DNA of 35,145 nucleotides from a virus. Below are positions 22,257 to 32,037 of this stretch, one piece after another; position 1 is the first letter of the stretch; every line of letters begins with the position of its first letter. The notes beneath the pieces were generated by a model. It worked only from the letters and a program-made list of their open reading frames with translations, had not been told where the DNA came from and did not search any database. The position numbers were made by a program, and so were the translations under genes. Location of the stretch: IMG/VR virus record IMGVR_UViG_3300017989_000260, positions 1 through 35,145 of that record, one strand, 5' to 3'.

Positions 22257-23057
22257 ATGGTTAATATACCTAAAATTACTAATACTTTAAATACTCTTAT
22301 AAATAAAGAAACAGCTTCTAATCCTTTAGAACAACTAATCTTTGTTGCGGATGTGGGGATACAAACAGTATATCCTTTTAAAGATTGGAATATAGATAGG
22401 CAAGAACAAAAAGCTGAAATAAGACTGCTCAACGTAGAAGAGACTATTGAAGCCACTGAATACGCTGAGCAGTTTCCTGTTTATACGAGAGAGAATAAAC
22501 TTAAGATAGAACTTTTAATCAGATATCTTGTTACTGTTGGGGGTGTTGCTTTATGTACTTCTGATGATGTCAAGAAGTTTAGCAACCATTTTAATTTGTT
22601 TTCTACAAAAAATGAAATATCAGAATTAGAATATAAAAGGGTTTTAGTGTCCTGTTGGGAACACTATGTGGTTAATACTTTTGATTCTATATATTTACAA
22701 CTACAAGCAAAACAAAAAAGAGACGTTTTAGGTCATGTTTTGTGCGGTACTTGCGGTTCTTTATATTCTAAAAATGATACAGTAGTAAAAGAAGGACAAA
22801 TAATTGATAAATACCCACAACAAAAAGGTTTATATATAGCGGAAATAATTTGTCAAAATTGTTTAAAAAAGCAACCAAAAAAAGAACAAAGTAAAAAACC
22901 CCTTATAGATGAAAACATTAAATTTAAAAAAGAAGTAGTTAAACAACAAAAAGAAGAACTTAAATGTCTTTATTGCCAAGAAATCTTTAAAGATGAAAAG
23001 ACTCTTTTTGAACATATAAAAATTTGTAAGAAGAATCCTATTAACAATGTTGAATGA
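22257..23057 (+). CDS. Zinc-finger protein in the tail assembly chaperone position
   Basis: 266 residues between tube and tape measure, the usual place of tail assembly chaperones. About 1-155 is a mostly helical domain (ASNPLEQLIFVADVGIQTVY; a central ENKLKIELLIRYLVTVGGVA; VSCWEHYVVNTFDSIYLQLQ). Residues 163-202 carry a four-Cys ribbon (C163, C166, C199, C202). After a Lys/Gln linker, C237, C240, H253 and C257 form a classical C2HC finger (CLYCQEIF through HIKIC). Zinc fingers are not usual in known tail chaperones. The ribosome binding site lies in a hairpin loop. The gene ends in TGA and overlaps the next ATG by 11 bases. Chaperone role inferred from position; DNA or protein binding through the fingers is also possible. 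Confidence 0.55.
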   Translation: MVNIPKITNTLNTLINKETASNPLEQLIFVADVGIQTVYPFKDWNIDRQEQKAEIRLLNVEETIEATEYAEQFPVYTRENKLKIELLIRYLVTVGGVALCTSDDVKKFSNHFNLFSTKNEISELEYKRVLVSCWEHYVVNTFDSIYLQLQAKQKRDVLGHVLCGTCGSLYSKNDTVVKEGQIIDKYPQQKGLYIAEIICQNCLKKQPKKEQSKKPLIDENIKFKKEVVKQQKEELKCLYCQEIFKDEKTLFEHIKICKKNPINNVE

Positions 23058-23790
23058 AAAAACAAAACAAGAAATTGTAGATGCTATAATTGAAGGTAAT
23101 TATCCAATTAGGGTGATACAGAATGTTTTTGGCAAAGAAGGAGATAAGCGTATTTGGCATATCGGATTAAAATTGTTTGATTTGAGAAAAGCTTCTATAG
23201 ATATATTTGATATGGTTGATCTTGTAACTAACTGTTTATACTCAGTAAATGATTTACTTATAAAACAAGATTATAAAATAAAATTAACTTATGTAAAAGC
23301 TTTTCCTCCTTTTTACTTACATACTATCGCTAATAAATTTATTTTCTTTTTATCAAAATGGTATAATGTTTTGTATGATATTACAGATTTATTCAATCAA
23401 GATTATTTACGCAGTTTGTGGCAATTATCAACAGAGACGGGCTTAAATTCTGTTGTTACAATAAAAGATAATAAATTAAATTTAATACAGCAGCGTTGGG
23501 TTTTGTGGAATAAGAATAAAGATAAAGAATTAAAAAATAAAGAATTTAATACTTGGGCTGATGAGTTGCGTTTTTGGTTACAGCCAGAAATGTATAAAAA
23601 AGCAAAAGAACAAGAAGAAGCGAGAGTTAATATTAATTATGAAAAACAACACGCAGCAATGATTGCTGGAACTTTTGGAGATACAAAAGAAAATACAAAT
23701 AAAGAAAATATAGGTAAAGAAAATAAAAATACGGATTGGGAGAGTACTAAAAATAAGTATGGGGTTAACGGAAAAGAGGTTTATTTATAA
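23047..23790 (+). CDS. Second tail-chaperone-position protein
   Basis: 247 residues, starting 11 bases before the end of the previous gene in another frame, so it is translationally coupled. The N-terminal half is mixed and hydrophobic (DMVDLVTNCLYSVNDLLIKQ; AFPPFYLHTIANKFIFFLSK), and a middle segment has Trp/Lys/Asn-rich helices (RWVLWNKNKDKELKNK). The C-terminal 60 residues are Lys/Asn/Glu-rich and probably disordered. Its last base is the first of the tape measure ATG. Paired overlapping genes here are typical of chaperones, but I see no slippery heptamer joining this gene to the previous one. Family unknown. Confidence 0.5.
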   Translation: MLNEKTKQEIVDAIIEGNYPIRVIQNVFGKEGDKRIWHIGLKLFDLRKASIDIFDMVDLVTNCLYSVNDLLIKQDYKIKLTYVKAFPPFYLHTIANKFIFFLSKWYNVLYDITDLFNQDYLRSLWQLSTETGLNSVVTIKDNKLNLIQQRWVLWNKNKDKELKNKEFNTWADELRFWLQPEMYKKAKEQEEARVNINYEKQHAAMIAGTFGDTKENTNKENIGKENKNTDWESTKNKYGVNGKEVYL

Positions 23791-25925
23791 TGCCCGATAT
23801 ACCAGGTCAAAATTATTCATTTGAATTTGATACAAAAGGAGCAGAACAAGTTACTGCAGCTGTTGGTGATATACATTCTGCTTTTGATAGTTTATTAAGG
23901 GTAGGTCTTAGACCTTTACTTATTGGTCAATTATTTAATAGAACTGTTGAATTTATTGGTACTATGCGCAAATTAGATACTCAAACTATGAATACAGTAC
24001 GTACTCAAGCAGGTTTTTGGAGTAAAGTAATTACTGTTGCGACAGAAGCGGGTTTTGCGGTATCTAATGTGGGAGAAGACTATGAAGATATGGCGACCAA
24101 AGCTAATCTGGCATTACACAATTTAGATATGTCTTCAGAAGATTATTTATCTTTGATTGGGGATATGAGTGATAAATATGGAGGTTTAGGACGTAAAGTT
24201 GCTTTTGATGTAATACCTCAATTACTTGCAACAAGAGATCCTATATTACAATCCGAAGAAGATCTGAACACGTTAATAGGTACTTTTACTTTATTTGAAT
24301 CTGTAGTACCTGGAGCTACAAGAGAAGCCACACAATTAATGTATTCTCTTGGTGGAGGTATTAGTAATGCCATACAAGATTTTTATGAAATCAATGCCGT
24401 AGCCCGCAATTTTAATTTAAATGCTGATCGTTACGCTGGTGTTATAACTTCTCTTACTAGAAGTTTACACGAATTTGGTATTACTACACAAGACGCCCAA
24501 TCTTACACAGCATATTTTTATAATGCTTTAACCACACGAAATAAGGAACTTGCTATATCTTATCAAGACGTAGGAGCTGTAGTACAGAATTTAATGGAAT
24601 TCAGATTACCGGGGGCAACAGGACAAAGATTGCAGTTTGGTGCTATGTTAAATCAGGCTTTTGAATATTTACCCGAACAAATACAAACTGCTTTGGATGC
24701 GGCATCTATGGAAACTTACGGAGTAAGGTTTAGAGGTTTAGAACCTTTTGGTATGTCTGATTTACTTCGTTCTTTACCTCAAGAAGAATTAATGAATATA
24801 AGAAGAAGTCTTCCTGCTACGCTTGCTTTAATGTTAACGGGTTTTGATAATTTGTCGGGTAAAGCGACAGATGCCGCTTCTATGTTAGATTATGTAACCA
24901 ATCGTTCTGAAGCAACGGGTACAGATTTGGGCAATTTGCGAGGTAGAGTTACTCATTTATATGATGCTTTCGCTAGAATGCTTGGTATACCACAGAAAGA
25001 AATAGAAACTACGGATAAAGCATTAAGAGCTAGAGACATGGAAAGAATAGCAACAGGGCAAACAATGGATGATATTAGAACTAGGATGAGTAAGGCGGTT
25101 GAAGATTATGAAGGTGTATTAAGAGATTCCCAAAAAGCTTTACAACACTGGACAGATACAGTATTGGCGTCAGCTAAACAACTTGGCTCTGAATTAGCTG
25201 TTCCCATGTTTCAACGTTTTGGTCCTGCAGCTACTGGCGTTGTAGGCGGTGGTATAGCTGGCATACTTGGAGCGGCTGGTACAGCTTTTCTAGGAAAATC
25301 AGCTTTGGGTTTTCTTCGTAATTTATTCGGAGCTGGAGCAACCAAGTTATCTGCCGCAGCTGCCGGGCAACAAATGTCTCTTCTTCCAGAATTACTTGGC
25401 AAAACAGGATCAAAAATTGGAGCAAGGACTGTTGGTAGAACTGCCACAAGACTTGGAGGTTCTGTAATACCTGTTCTTGGCGCCGCATGGTCTGTTAAAG
25501 AACTTGTTGAAGGTATACATGATTTAGTTACTGGTTCTACAGAAGAAGCTAAATATAGATTACTTGGGGGGGCTGCGGGTTTAGGCGGAGATTTAGCAGC
25601 CTTATTCGCCCCAGTTAGTGGTGGCGCTTCATTGGGTATAACGGCGGCAAGTACTGCAGGAGAGATAGCTTTAATATCTAAAGCTAATAAGTTAGAAGAT
25701 GCTACGGATAGGTTGCGAGAAATTCAAGCGAAAGAAAAAGAACAATTGTTTCAACCAGAAGCTTTTAGACAAAAAGCGATGATTGATACTGTTAATGTTC
25801 GAGGGGTTACAATGAATATGACAGTAGACAATGAAGGTCTTGCAACACATCTTGAAAGAAACTTAAAGCCTGCTGTGACACAGCTTGTGAGAGAAGAAAT
25901 AAAAAATTATTATAGTCAAAGGTAA
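23790..25925 (+). CDS. Tape measure protein
   Basis: 711 residues, which by the usual 1.5 angstrom per residue predicts a tail of about 105 nm. Mostly helical: about residues 1-450 are long amphipathic helices (GAEQVTAAVGDIHSAFDSLL; RNFNLNADRYAGVITSLTRS; GLEPFGMSDLLRSLPQEEL). About 475-640 is Gly/Ala-rich and hydrophobic (GVVGGGIAGILGAAGTAFLG; GGAAGLGGDLAALFAPVSGG), the usual membrane-interacting stretch of tape measures. The C-terminal 60 residues are helical and charged (QPEAFRQKAMIDTVNVRG; LVREEIKNYYSQR). Overlaps the preceding gene by one base. Position between chaperones and hub, size and composition all agree. No lytic or Zn-peptidase domain is visible in it. Confidence 0.85.
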   Translation: MPDIPGQNYSFEFDTKGAEQVTAAVGDIHSAFDSLLRVGLRPLLIGQLFNRTVEFIGTMRKLDTQTMNTVRTQAGFWSKVITVATEAGFAVSNVGEDYEDMATKANLALHNLDMSSEDYLSLIGDMSDKYGGLGRKVAFDVIPQLLATRDPILQSEEDLNTLIGTFTLFESVVPGATREATQLMYSLGGGISNAIQDFYEINAVARNFNLNADRYAGVITSLTRSLHEFGITTQDAQSYTAYFYNALTTRNKELAISYQDVGAVVQNLMEFRLPGATGQRLQFGAMLNQAFEYLPEQIQTALDAASMETYGVRFRGLEPFGMSDLLRSLPQEELMNIRRSLPATLALMLTGFDNLSGKATDAASMLDYVTNRSEATGTDLGNLRGRVTHLYDAFARMLGIPQKEIETTDKALRARDMERIATGQTMDDIRTRMSKAVEDYEGVLRDSQKALQHWTDTVLASAKQLGSELAVPMFQRFGPAATGVVGGGIAGILGAAGTAFLGKSALGFLRNLFGAGATKLSAAAAGQQMSLLPELLGKTGSKIGARTVGRTATRLGGSVIPVLGAAWSVKELVEGIHDLVTGSTEEAKYRLLGGAAGLGGDLAALFAPVSGGASLGITAASTAGEIALISKANKLEDATDRLREIQAKEKEQLFQPEAFRQKAMIDTVNVRGVTMNMTVDNEGLATHLERNLKPAVTQLVREEIKNYYSQR

Positions 25926-25930
25926 TAATT

Positions 25931-26947
25931 ATGGCAACAAAGAAAATTCCAGAAGCAAAAATGCGTATTTTTAAAATACCTGTTATATCTCAAGATGAAG
26001 TTAATAGTCTTGAAAACGACATATCTCAAGTTGCAGAAGATGATTTTTTTCCCGATGACGAAAACGGTCCTGTAGATCAAAATAGAATAGCAGCAGGTTA
26101 TCTAGAAGAAAATGATAAAATTCAAATAGATTATATTACGTATAAGCCAACAAAAGAGACGTGGGCTTATTTATATATTAAAGAAGATACTATAGGTAAA
26201 TATTTATATATGACAGAAGAAATGTTACCTTATTTTAAAAATAAAACTAGTGCAGCAAAAAATTATGATACACTTACTAAATTTTATATAAAAGGTACTA
26301 CCAAGTATGAACAAAAACTATTAAGTATAGCAGAAAGTAATAAAACAGACATAAGTACTTTTGTTTTTTATAGAAACCCAGATCATTGGAATGAAGCGTG
26401 GAACAAAAATAAAACAAAAATGAAAAGTAGGGTTGGTTGGGAATTCCAACATTGGGGTAATGATATTATGGTTATATCTGTACAAGGTAAAACGGGAGGA
26501 ATGTTAGAATCCGAACCTTATCAAGCAGTAACAGAAGAAAATACAGGAGTAGTTGGAGCTTCAAGGACTTACTTGAAGAATAAATTTATAAAGCCCCCTC
26601 CAGCATCTATATCAAAAAAGCAGATAGCTATTACTAAAACGGAAGCTTATAGGAAACTTTCAGAATTGAAAGCTTTATATAAAGAAGATCATGATGATAG
26701 AAACGCAGAAGATATTCTATTACTCGGCTTGTATTATAGAGATACTGTTTATGTGGGCCATTTTGATAGTTTTACGTTCGATGAAGATAAAGATCAACCA
26801 TATCTTTTTGATTATAGTTTTAAGTTTAGTGTAGAAAGTATAGATGATACTACAACTAATATTTCTAAACTTAGTACTAATTTAGTAAAGAATAATTTAA
26901 AACGAAGAACTGCAGCTGAAATTAAAGATATTAAGGAACAATTTTAA
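25931..26947 (+). CDS. Baseplate/tail-tip protein next to the hub
   Basis: 338 residues. Residues 1-60 are acidic (AEDDFFPDDENGPVDQN), and a central alpha/beta region runs to about 270. The C-terminal part LLLGLYYRDTVYVGHFDSFT followed by LFDYSFKFSVESIDD resembles a conserved ending of baseplate hub-associated proteins in large myoviruses. No peptidase or lysozyme motif is seen. Short 3-base gap to the hub gene, and AAAGG before the ATG. Likely joins tape measure tip to hub, by analogy with gp53 or Dit-like proteins; this is inference. Confidence 0.5.
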   Translation: MATKKIPEAKMRIFKIPVISQDEVNSLENDISQVAEDDFFPDDENGPVDQNRIAAGYLEENDKIQIDYITYKPTKETWAYLYIKEDTIGKYLYMTEEMLPYFKNKTSAAKNYDTLTKFYIKGTTKYEQKLLSIAESNKTDISTFVFYRNPDHWNEAWNKNKTKMKSRVGWEFQHWGNDIMVISVQGKTGGMLESEPYQAVTEENTGVVGASRTYLKNKFIKPPPASISKKQIAITKTEAYRKLSELKALYKEDHDDRNAEDILLLGLYYRDTVYVGHFDSFTFDEDKDQPYLFDYSFKFSVESIDDTTTNISKLSTNLVKNNLKRRTAAEIKDIKEQF

Positions 26948-26950
26948 ATT

Positions 26951-29650
26951 ATGGCAGAACCAGTTACTCATTATTTCCCTGATGCGAGAGTTTTTTTTGC
27001 TAAAGTACCTCAGAATTTTAGTGAAAGAGATTCTATTAAATGGATTACTTTAGATGTATCTGATGTTATCCAATTGAATACTACATTAACTCTCGCAAAT
27101 AGTCCGGGTACTTTTTCATTGACTATTCAAAATAAAGGGAATAAATATTTTGTAAAAGATGAGCCAAAAGATCAAATAAGTGATATTTATAAAAATGAAG
27201 ATGAAATACGTTCTAAGTTAATGCAGGCGGTAGAAAAAGCTAAATTAGAAGGTCTAAGTCGGAATCAAATGGTATCTTTTTATCCCTATCAGCATGGTAA
27301 AGCGTGGCTTGAAGAAGAGCATGAAGTGATAATTGAAGCGTGGGGTCCATATCCTATTTATAAAACATACGATGTATCAAAAATTGATTCTTCAGGTAAA
27401 CACGCTGTTTTAAACAGATATTGTTATAAACCAGATCGTAAAACCGGAAAATTAGAATGGCGTATAGTTAATAAATCAGGAAATACATATACAGATACTA
27501 AAACAGGTAAGAGATTAATAGTTAAAACTTTTAAGAATGAACAATTTTATACTAAATATCAAGGACAATTAGAACAAGGAAAATGTGTTTTTGAAGCTCA
27601 AGATTTAATATTAATTTATCTATCTAAACGTTTTGCGAGGAGTTTTACTACTACAGAATTGACATCAGAAAGACCAAAAAATTTAAGAAATGATTTAATA
27701 AGAGTTTTTACAGGATTAGTTAATCACGTAAATGATCAATACGGAGAAGATAATGATAAGATTCAAATAGCGGGGGAAGATATTACTAAATGGTTACGAT
27801 TATCTCAAGTGAATATAAATCCTGCACTTGGTGGGTTTAAAGAATTAGAAACCGATTTAGTAAACCAATTTAAGATGTTTACTAAACGCTTTTCTGGTTG
27901 GAGACCGGATTGGATTATCAGAGCTATGATTTTAGGTACTACAGATAAAGAATTAGCATCAAGAGGTTCCGATATGGATAAAGCGTCTCTTACGGGGGTG
28001 GGTACTTTTAAAGAAGCTAATAATGATCCATCAGGTTTAGAACGATTAACTTTACAACAAAAAGATTCTTATTTATCGCCCCCATCAATAACAGATGCTT
28101 TATTCAACCAAAGTAAATTAAGAATACAAGAACCTCCATATACAGATAAAAACGCGAAGGATGAAAATGGGCAAGTATTTATAGAATGGGCTCCTTATAA
28201 TAGATTTACGCAAGAAACTAATGTACAATTTGAATCTGAATATAAAACGCGTAGGGATATTTGTTATGATACTGCAAAAACTGTTAATTTTGAATTTTAT
28301 GCTGATACTGACGGCAATATAAATTTCCATCAGCCAAGATATGAAAATTATCATATATTAACTGCCGCCACTCCGGATGTTTATATATTACAAGATACAG
28401 ATATTCTTTCATGGAGTTTTCTAGAATCTGATGATGATATACAAACCCATATAAGAGTTACGGGGGAAAAAGATTTTTTACAGGGAGCTTTAGAACCTAA
28501 AATGTCTCGAGTTAATTGGTATCAAGATGATACATTAATTTTAAAATATGGTATGCGTTTTATGACTTTATCCCAACCTTTGTGTAAAGATAATGATGAT
28601 TGTTTTTATTACGCCAAATCCATTATGATGCGATTATTTAGAAATCGCTTACAAGGGGAAGTTACTATAACAGGAAGGGCAGAAATTACGCAAGGATTCC
28701 CGGTATACATACCTTTCCGTAATATGATTTATTATACCCATAGTATATCGCATAGTTTTTCTTTCGGTGATAGATTTGTTACTACTTTAAGTTTACAATA
28801 TGGTAGAAAGCCGTGGGAAATAGCTCCAGAGATATTAGATTATCAATCTGGCAAATCTATAAATATTACGGAAGTTGCAGAAAGACAAAAAAAACGAAGG
28901 GCTTATACACAAGAACAAGATGTAGCAGAATCCGGGGGTAAAAGATTTACTACAGATTTACAATATATTATGTTACACCACACCGCAGGGGAATCAGAAG
29001 AAACATTGGAAGGTTTAGCCAAATATTTTAGATACGAAAAGAAAGATGATCAATCAGGTAAAAAAGGTTATGCATGGGGTATAGGATATGACTTTGTTGT
29101 GACTAAACTTGGTAAAATTGCCGCATCTCGTAGATGGACTAGAAATAAAAGTAATGAATATAGTATTTTATATGATCCTTGTAATCCTATCCCAGATCCT
29201 AATTTTACAGCGCCAATAACTTTACTTATTAGTAGATTGTATGATATTGAGGAAGCCAATAGTGGGATTCATGCTTATGCTGCGGCTTGTCCTACTGGTA
29301 ATATGAATAAAAACGCTGTTCATGTTTCTATTATGGGTAATTATAGTAAGCAACCATTTGTTGTAGGTACTGCCCAATATAATGGTTTAATGATAATTGC
29401 GACAGCCCTACTTAAACAATTTTTTTATAGTAAAGTAAATTTTAATTCTGGTAGTAAAGCCGTTACTACTTTAAATACCACAAATGCTGGAGTAATAAAT
29501 ACTATGAAAATGCATCATGATTATGGCAACACTGAATGTCCAGGTACTGATTTCTGGAAAAATAGCAATAAAAATTTTGTTCAATTGATACAAAACATTA
29601 TTGAATTCGGACAAAAAGATAAAACAAAGTATCCAAAAGGGGTTTTATAA
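26951..29650 (+). CDS. Baseplate hub fused to N-acetylmuramoyl-L-alanine amidase
   Basis: 899 residues. Residues 1-640 form a hub (gp27/late control D-like): beta-rich start with TLTLANSPGTFSLTIQN, KGYxxYxQ-free linker helices, and hub landmarks such as DTDILSWSFLESDDDIQTHI and INFHQPRYEN. About 660-890 is an Amidase_2 domain: H676-H677 in MLHHTAGE, H855-H856 in MHHDYG and C863 in NTECPGT are the expected zinc ligands and neighbours, as in T7 lysozyme; HVSIMGNYSKQP is the usual middle strand. It would cleave the amide bond between muramic acid and the stem peptide during penetration. T4 instead carries a glycosidase on a separate gp5. A basic linker (KKRRAYTQEQD, residues 650-660) joins the parts. 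One base from the spike gene. Confidence 0.88.
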   Translation: MAEPVTHYFPDARVFFAKVPQNFSERDSIKWITLDVSDVIQLNTTLTLANSPGTFSLTIQNKGNKYFVKDEPKDQISDIYKNEDEIRSKLMQAVEKAKLEGLSRNQMVSFYPYQHGKAWLEEEHEVIIEAWGPYPIYKTYDVSKIDSSGKHAVLNRYCYKPDRKTGKLEWRIVNKSGNTYTDTKTGKRLIVKTFKNEQFYTKYQGQLEQGKCVFEAQDLILIYLSKRFARSFTTTELTSERPKNLRNDLIRVFTGLVNHVNDQYGEDNDKIQIAGEDITKWLRLSQVNINPALGGFKELETDLVNQFKMFTKRFSGWRPDWIIRAMILGTTDKELASRGSDMDKASLTGVGTFKEANNDPSGLERLTLQQKDSYLSPPSITDALFNQSKLRIQEPPYTDKNAKDENGQVFIEWAPYNRFTQETNVQFESEYKTRRDICYDTAKTVNFEFYADTDGNINFHQPRYENYHILTAATPDVYILQDTDILSWSFLESDDDIQTHIRVTGEKDFLQGALEPKMSRVNWYQDDTLILKYGMRFMTLSQPLCKDNDDCFYYAKSIMMRLFRNRLQGEVTITGRAEITQGFPVYIPFRNMIYYTHSISHSFSFGDRFVTTLSLQYGRKPWEIAPEILDYQSGKSINITEVAERQKKRRAYTQEQDVAESGGKRFTTDLQYIMLHHTAGESEETLEGLAKYFRYEKKDDQSGKKGYAWGIGYDFVVTKLGKIAASRRWTRNKSNEYSILYDPCNPIPDPNFTAPITLLISRLYDIEEANSGIHAYAAACPTGNMNKNAVHVSIMGNYSKQPFVVGTAQYNGLMIIATALLKQFFYSKVNFNSGSKAVTTLNTTNAGVINTMKMHHDYGNTECPGTDFWKNSNKNFVQLIQNIIEFGQKDKTKYPKGVL

Positions 29651-30955
29651 ATGCCTAATTTTCTAGGTATGGGCAATAGCGGTAAATTATTATTTCCTGG
29701 GGAGAAACAATATGAAGGATTAGGAGATTGGTATAGCAGTAAACTTGCTCTACGTATAGGACAAATAGAAGAAATTAACGAGACTGGATGGTATATGACA
29801 ATTAATTGGTTAGATCATCCAGGAGGCAGAACTAAAGTTCCTATTACCCAAAGTAATTGGGGATTTTATTCTTGTCCCGTAAAAGATTCTATTATTATAT
29901 GTGGTTTTAATACTGCAGAAGAATTATTTATTTTAAGATATATAACACCGGGGTATCCAGAACAAGTAACTACCCAAAAAGTAAGACAAGTACATAGTGG
30001 CGAACAACTTATAAAAAGTTATGGAGGATCAGATATATTAGGATCAGAAATTTTTATGAATAAAAAGGGAGATATAGAATTAAAAACAGCTTTTGGTGAA
30101 TATATAAGATTAGTTAGAGAAGAAAGTTTACTTGAACATTTAACTAGAAATTGGAAAGCCCGAACAGAAGCTGGAGAATTGTTTATGGGCGTATTACAGA
30201 GACCTTTTATAGATCCTACAACAGGAGAAACAGAAGATACACCAGTATTAAAGAATGTTGCCTTACCTATAGATGTAGGAAATAATGTATTGACAGAAAC
30301 ACATTTAAAAATAATAGAAACATCAGATGATGATTTGGGGCTACAAGAATCCGATACTCCAATGCTTGAATGTATATTAGGTACTGAAGTTAATGATTTA
30401 AGACAAAAAGTTAGTTTCTCTGGACTACCTCCATCTCCAGTTACAGCAAGATCAGATCAAATAGCTGTACATTTTTTATTAAGAGATGAAAAAATTTTAG
30501 CAAATCCTTTTCCTATTACTAAATATGATTTTAAATTAAGTAAGGCCGGAAGTGTTAAATATGATATTAAAGGAAGTTATGAAAAAACTATCAGTCTAGG
30601 AGAAACGGTAAATATTACAGGGGGTTCAAAAAAAACAATTATAGGAAACGTTTCTGATTCTATTACCGGAACTTATACTATAACTACAACAGGGAAAATA
30701 GAGTTAGAATCCATAACCGATATAGTTTTAAAATCTGGAGCAGTAGGGAATGTTAAAATAGGAGGAGATAATAGTCAAGTTCAATCTTTACTTACAGACA
30801 GTTTTGGTACTACTGTTTTTGATACTCATGTACATATCGGAAATTTAGGTATCCCGACAGTTATACCTGTTATTCCTTATACTACTTTTTCTGCCGCAGC
30901 CGAAGCAAGTCCAAGTGTAACTAATGTAAAAACTTATAATACAAAGGCACAATAA
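29651..30955 (+). CDS. Baseplate central spike protein
   Basis: 434 residues directly after the hub. Residues about 30-105 look like an OB-fold (LALRIGQIEEINETGWYMTI; STGGRTKVP-like loop read as GGRTKVPITQ; KDSIIICGFNTAEELFIL), as in gpV/gp5 spikes. About 300-395 is a beta-helix-like run of short repeats (SVKYDIKGSYEKTIS, GETVNITGG, KKTIIGNVSDSITGTYTITT, DIVLKSGAVGNVKIGG). The end carries THVHIGNLGIP, similar to the HxH tip that holds iron in many spikes. AAAGGGG before the ATG. Its stop overlaps the next ATG by one base. Confidence is good for spike, less so for metal binding. Confidence 0.75.
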   Translation: MPNFLGMGNSGKLLFPGEKQYEGLGDWYSSKLALRIGQIEEINETGWYMTINWLDHPGGRTKVPITQSNWGFYSCPVKDSIIICGFNTAEELFILRYITPGYPEQVTTQKVRQVHSGEQLIKSYGGSDILGSEIFMNKKGDIELKTAFGEYIRLVREESLLEHLTRNWKARTEAGELFMGVLQRPFIDPTTGETEDTPVLKNVALPIDVGNNVLTETHLKIIETSDDDLGLQESDTPMLECILGTEVNDLRQKVSFSGLPPSPVTARSDQIAVHFLLRDEKILANPFPITKYDFKLSKAGSVKYDIKGSYEKTISLGETVNITGGSKKTIIGNVSDSITGTYTITTTGKIELESITDIVLKSGAVGNVKIGGDNSQVQSLLTDSFGTTVFDTHVHIGNLGIPTVIPVIPYTTFSAAAEASPSVTNVKTYNTKAQ

Positions 30956-31476
30956 TGGCATTACTTATAGGTGATATAACTTTTATTACTACAGCAACTA
31001 TTTCAGGAAATTTATCTTCTACTATAAGAGAATTAAAAGCTTTTGAAGGTACCGGGCTGGTTTTGGCTTTAGCCAATGGTATGCTTACAAATAATTTATT
31101 TAAAACTGAATTACCTAATCAAATTACAGCTATTGATGCTATTGCAGTATCAGAACTCGCAACAGTAACTGGACACGATGCTCCTAAAAGTACTAGTAAA
31201 TTAGTTGCTAATTTGAAAGCTACAGCAACAGGTATAATAGAACATTTTCAGAATAATGCAAGTCTAGAAGTTAAAAGTAATATTACAGTAGATGCTTCTT
31301 TTTGGGGTTGGCTTACAGGATTAATTGGAATATTTCAAACATGGGTGCCTATTCCTATGGATGGCGGTTTAAGTTTAAAAACGGCTTTAACTATATATTT
31401 AACAACCAATCCAATTCCTACGTCACTTACATCAAAAGGTAATACTACAACGCAACCAACTGGGGGAATAAGTTAA
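30955..31476 (+). CDS. Baseplate-module protein with hydrophobic segment, unassigned
   Basis: 173 residues, begins on the last base of the spike stop (TAATG). Contains FWGWLTGLIGIFQTWVPIP (about residues 114-132), a hydrophobic, Trp-rich stretch compatible with membrane contact or a buried core. The rest is Thr/Ala/Asn-rich beta and helix; no signal peptide. C-terminal tail is Thr-rich (STTTQP-like; seen as GNTTTQPTGG). No family is recognised. Position between spike and wedge genes suggests a baseplate role. Confidence 0.5.
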   Translation: MALLIGDITFITTATISGNLSSTIRELKAFEGTGLVLALANGMLTNNLFKTELPNQITAIDAIAVSELATVTGHDAPKSTSKLVANLKATATGIIEHFQNNASLEVKSNITVDASFWGWLTGLIGIFQTWVPIPMDGGLSLKTALTIYLTTNPIPTSLTSKGNTTTQPTGGIS

Positions 31477-31477
31477 T

Positions 31478-32017
31478 ATGTCAAAAATAGAAACAGCTTT
31501 AACTAGAGAACAAGAGACCTTGGCTTCAAAGCTTGCAGGTAAATATAGTGTAGCTAAATGTTTTGTATCGTTTTTACTGTTTTTATCTGTTTCGTATCGT
31601 ACTGCATTCAAAACTTGGTTACAGCAACAGAAGGCCAGGTATGCTATGGATTTAAGTAAAATATCAGCAGAGGCTTTACGTTTTGATTTATTATCAAGAC
31701 AAGCAAGAGCTACTTTTGATACTATTAATGCTAAAATACAAAGTTATGTTAATCTTTTTGATCAAATACCTTTTCGAGAATTTGCGCGCGACTGTAAAGA
31801 AGCTTCAGATTTAGTTTATGAAATTATTGAAGGGGTTGGCACATTACGCAAACGTATGTTTCCTACATTACAAGCAGAATTACAATATTGGGAAGATCAA
31901 GTTGTTAAATATACAGCGTTAACCACTTATACTGAAACCACAAAACAGGCAATAATACAAAGTACAGAAAAATTTAATAAATATATAGAAATGATTGATG
32001 CTATGAATGCTTTATAA
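31478..32017 (+). CDS. Helical baseplate-module protein, unassigned
   Basis: 179 residues, nearly all predicted helix (AGKYSVAKCFVSFLLFLSVS near residues 20-39; QQQKARYAMDLSKISAEALR; QAELQYWEDQVVKYTALTTY). The early stretch FVSFLLFLSVS is hydrophobic but short and flanked by charge, so a membrane anchor is uncertain. No known domain. Starts one base after the previous stop, with GGGG nine bases upstream. Its place before the J protein suggests a baseplate-assembly or wedge role. Confidence 0.5.
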   Translation: MSKIETALTREQETLASKLAGKYSVAKCFVSFLLFLSVSYRTAFKTWLQQQKARYAMDLSKISAEALRFDLLSRQARATFDTINAKIQSYVNLFDQIPFREFARDCKEASDLVYEIIEGVGTLRKRMFPTLQAELQYWEDQVVKYTALTTYTETTKQAIIQSTEKFNKYIEMIDAMNAL

Positions 32018-32037
32018 TTTTAACGGAGTAGTGATAT

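Noticed and set aside
22900-23060. Programmed frameshift joining the two chaperone-position genes, as in lambda G/GT
   Set aside because: The second frame is +1 relative to the first, and no in-phase slippery heptamer is present. The second gene has its own ATG in an 11-base overlap, so coupled reinitiation is simpler.
25211-25488. Two leftward frames opposite the tape measure Gly/Ala-rich region
   Set aside because: Mutually overlapping, without start signals, and explained by the low stop frequency opposite Gly/Ala codons.
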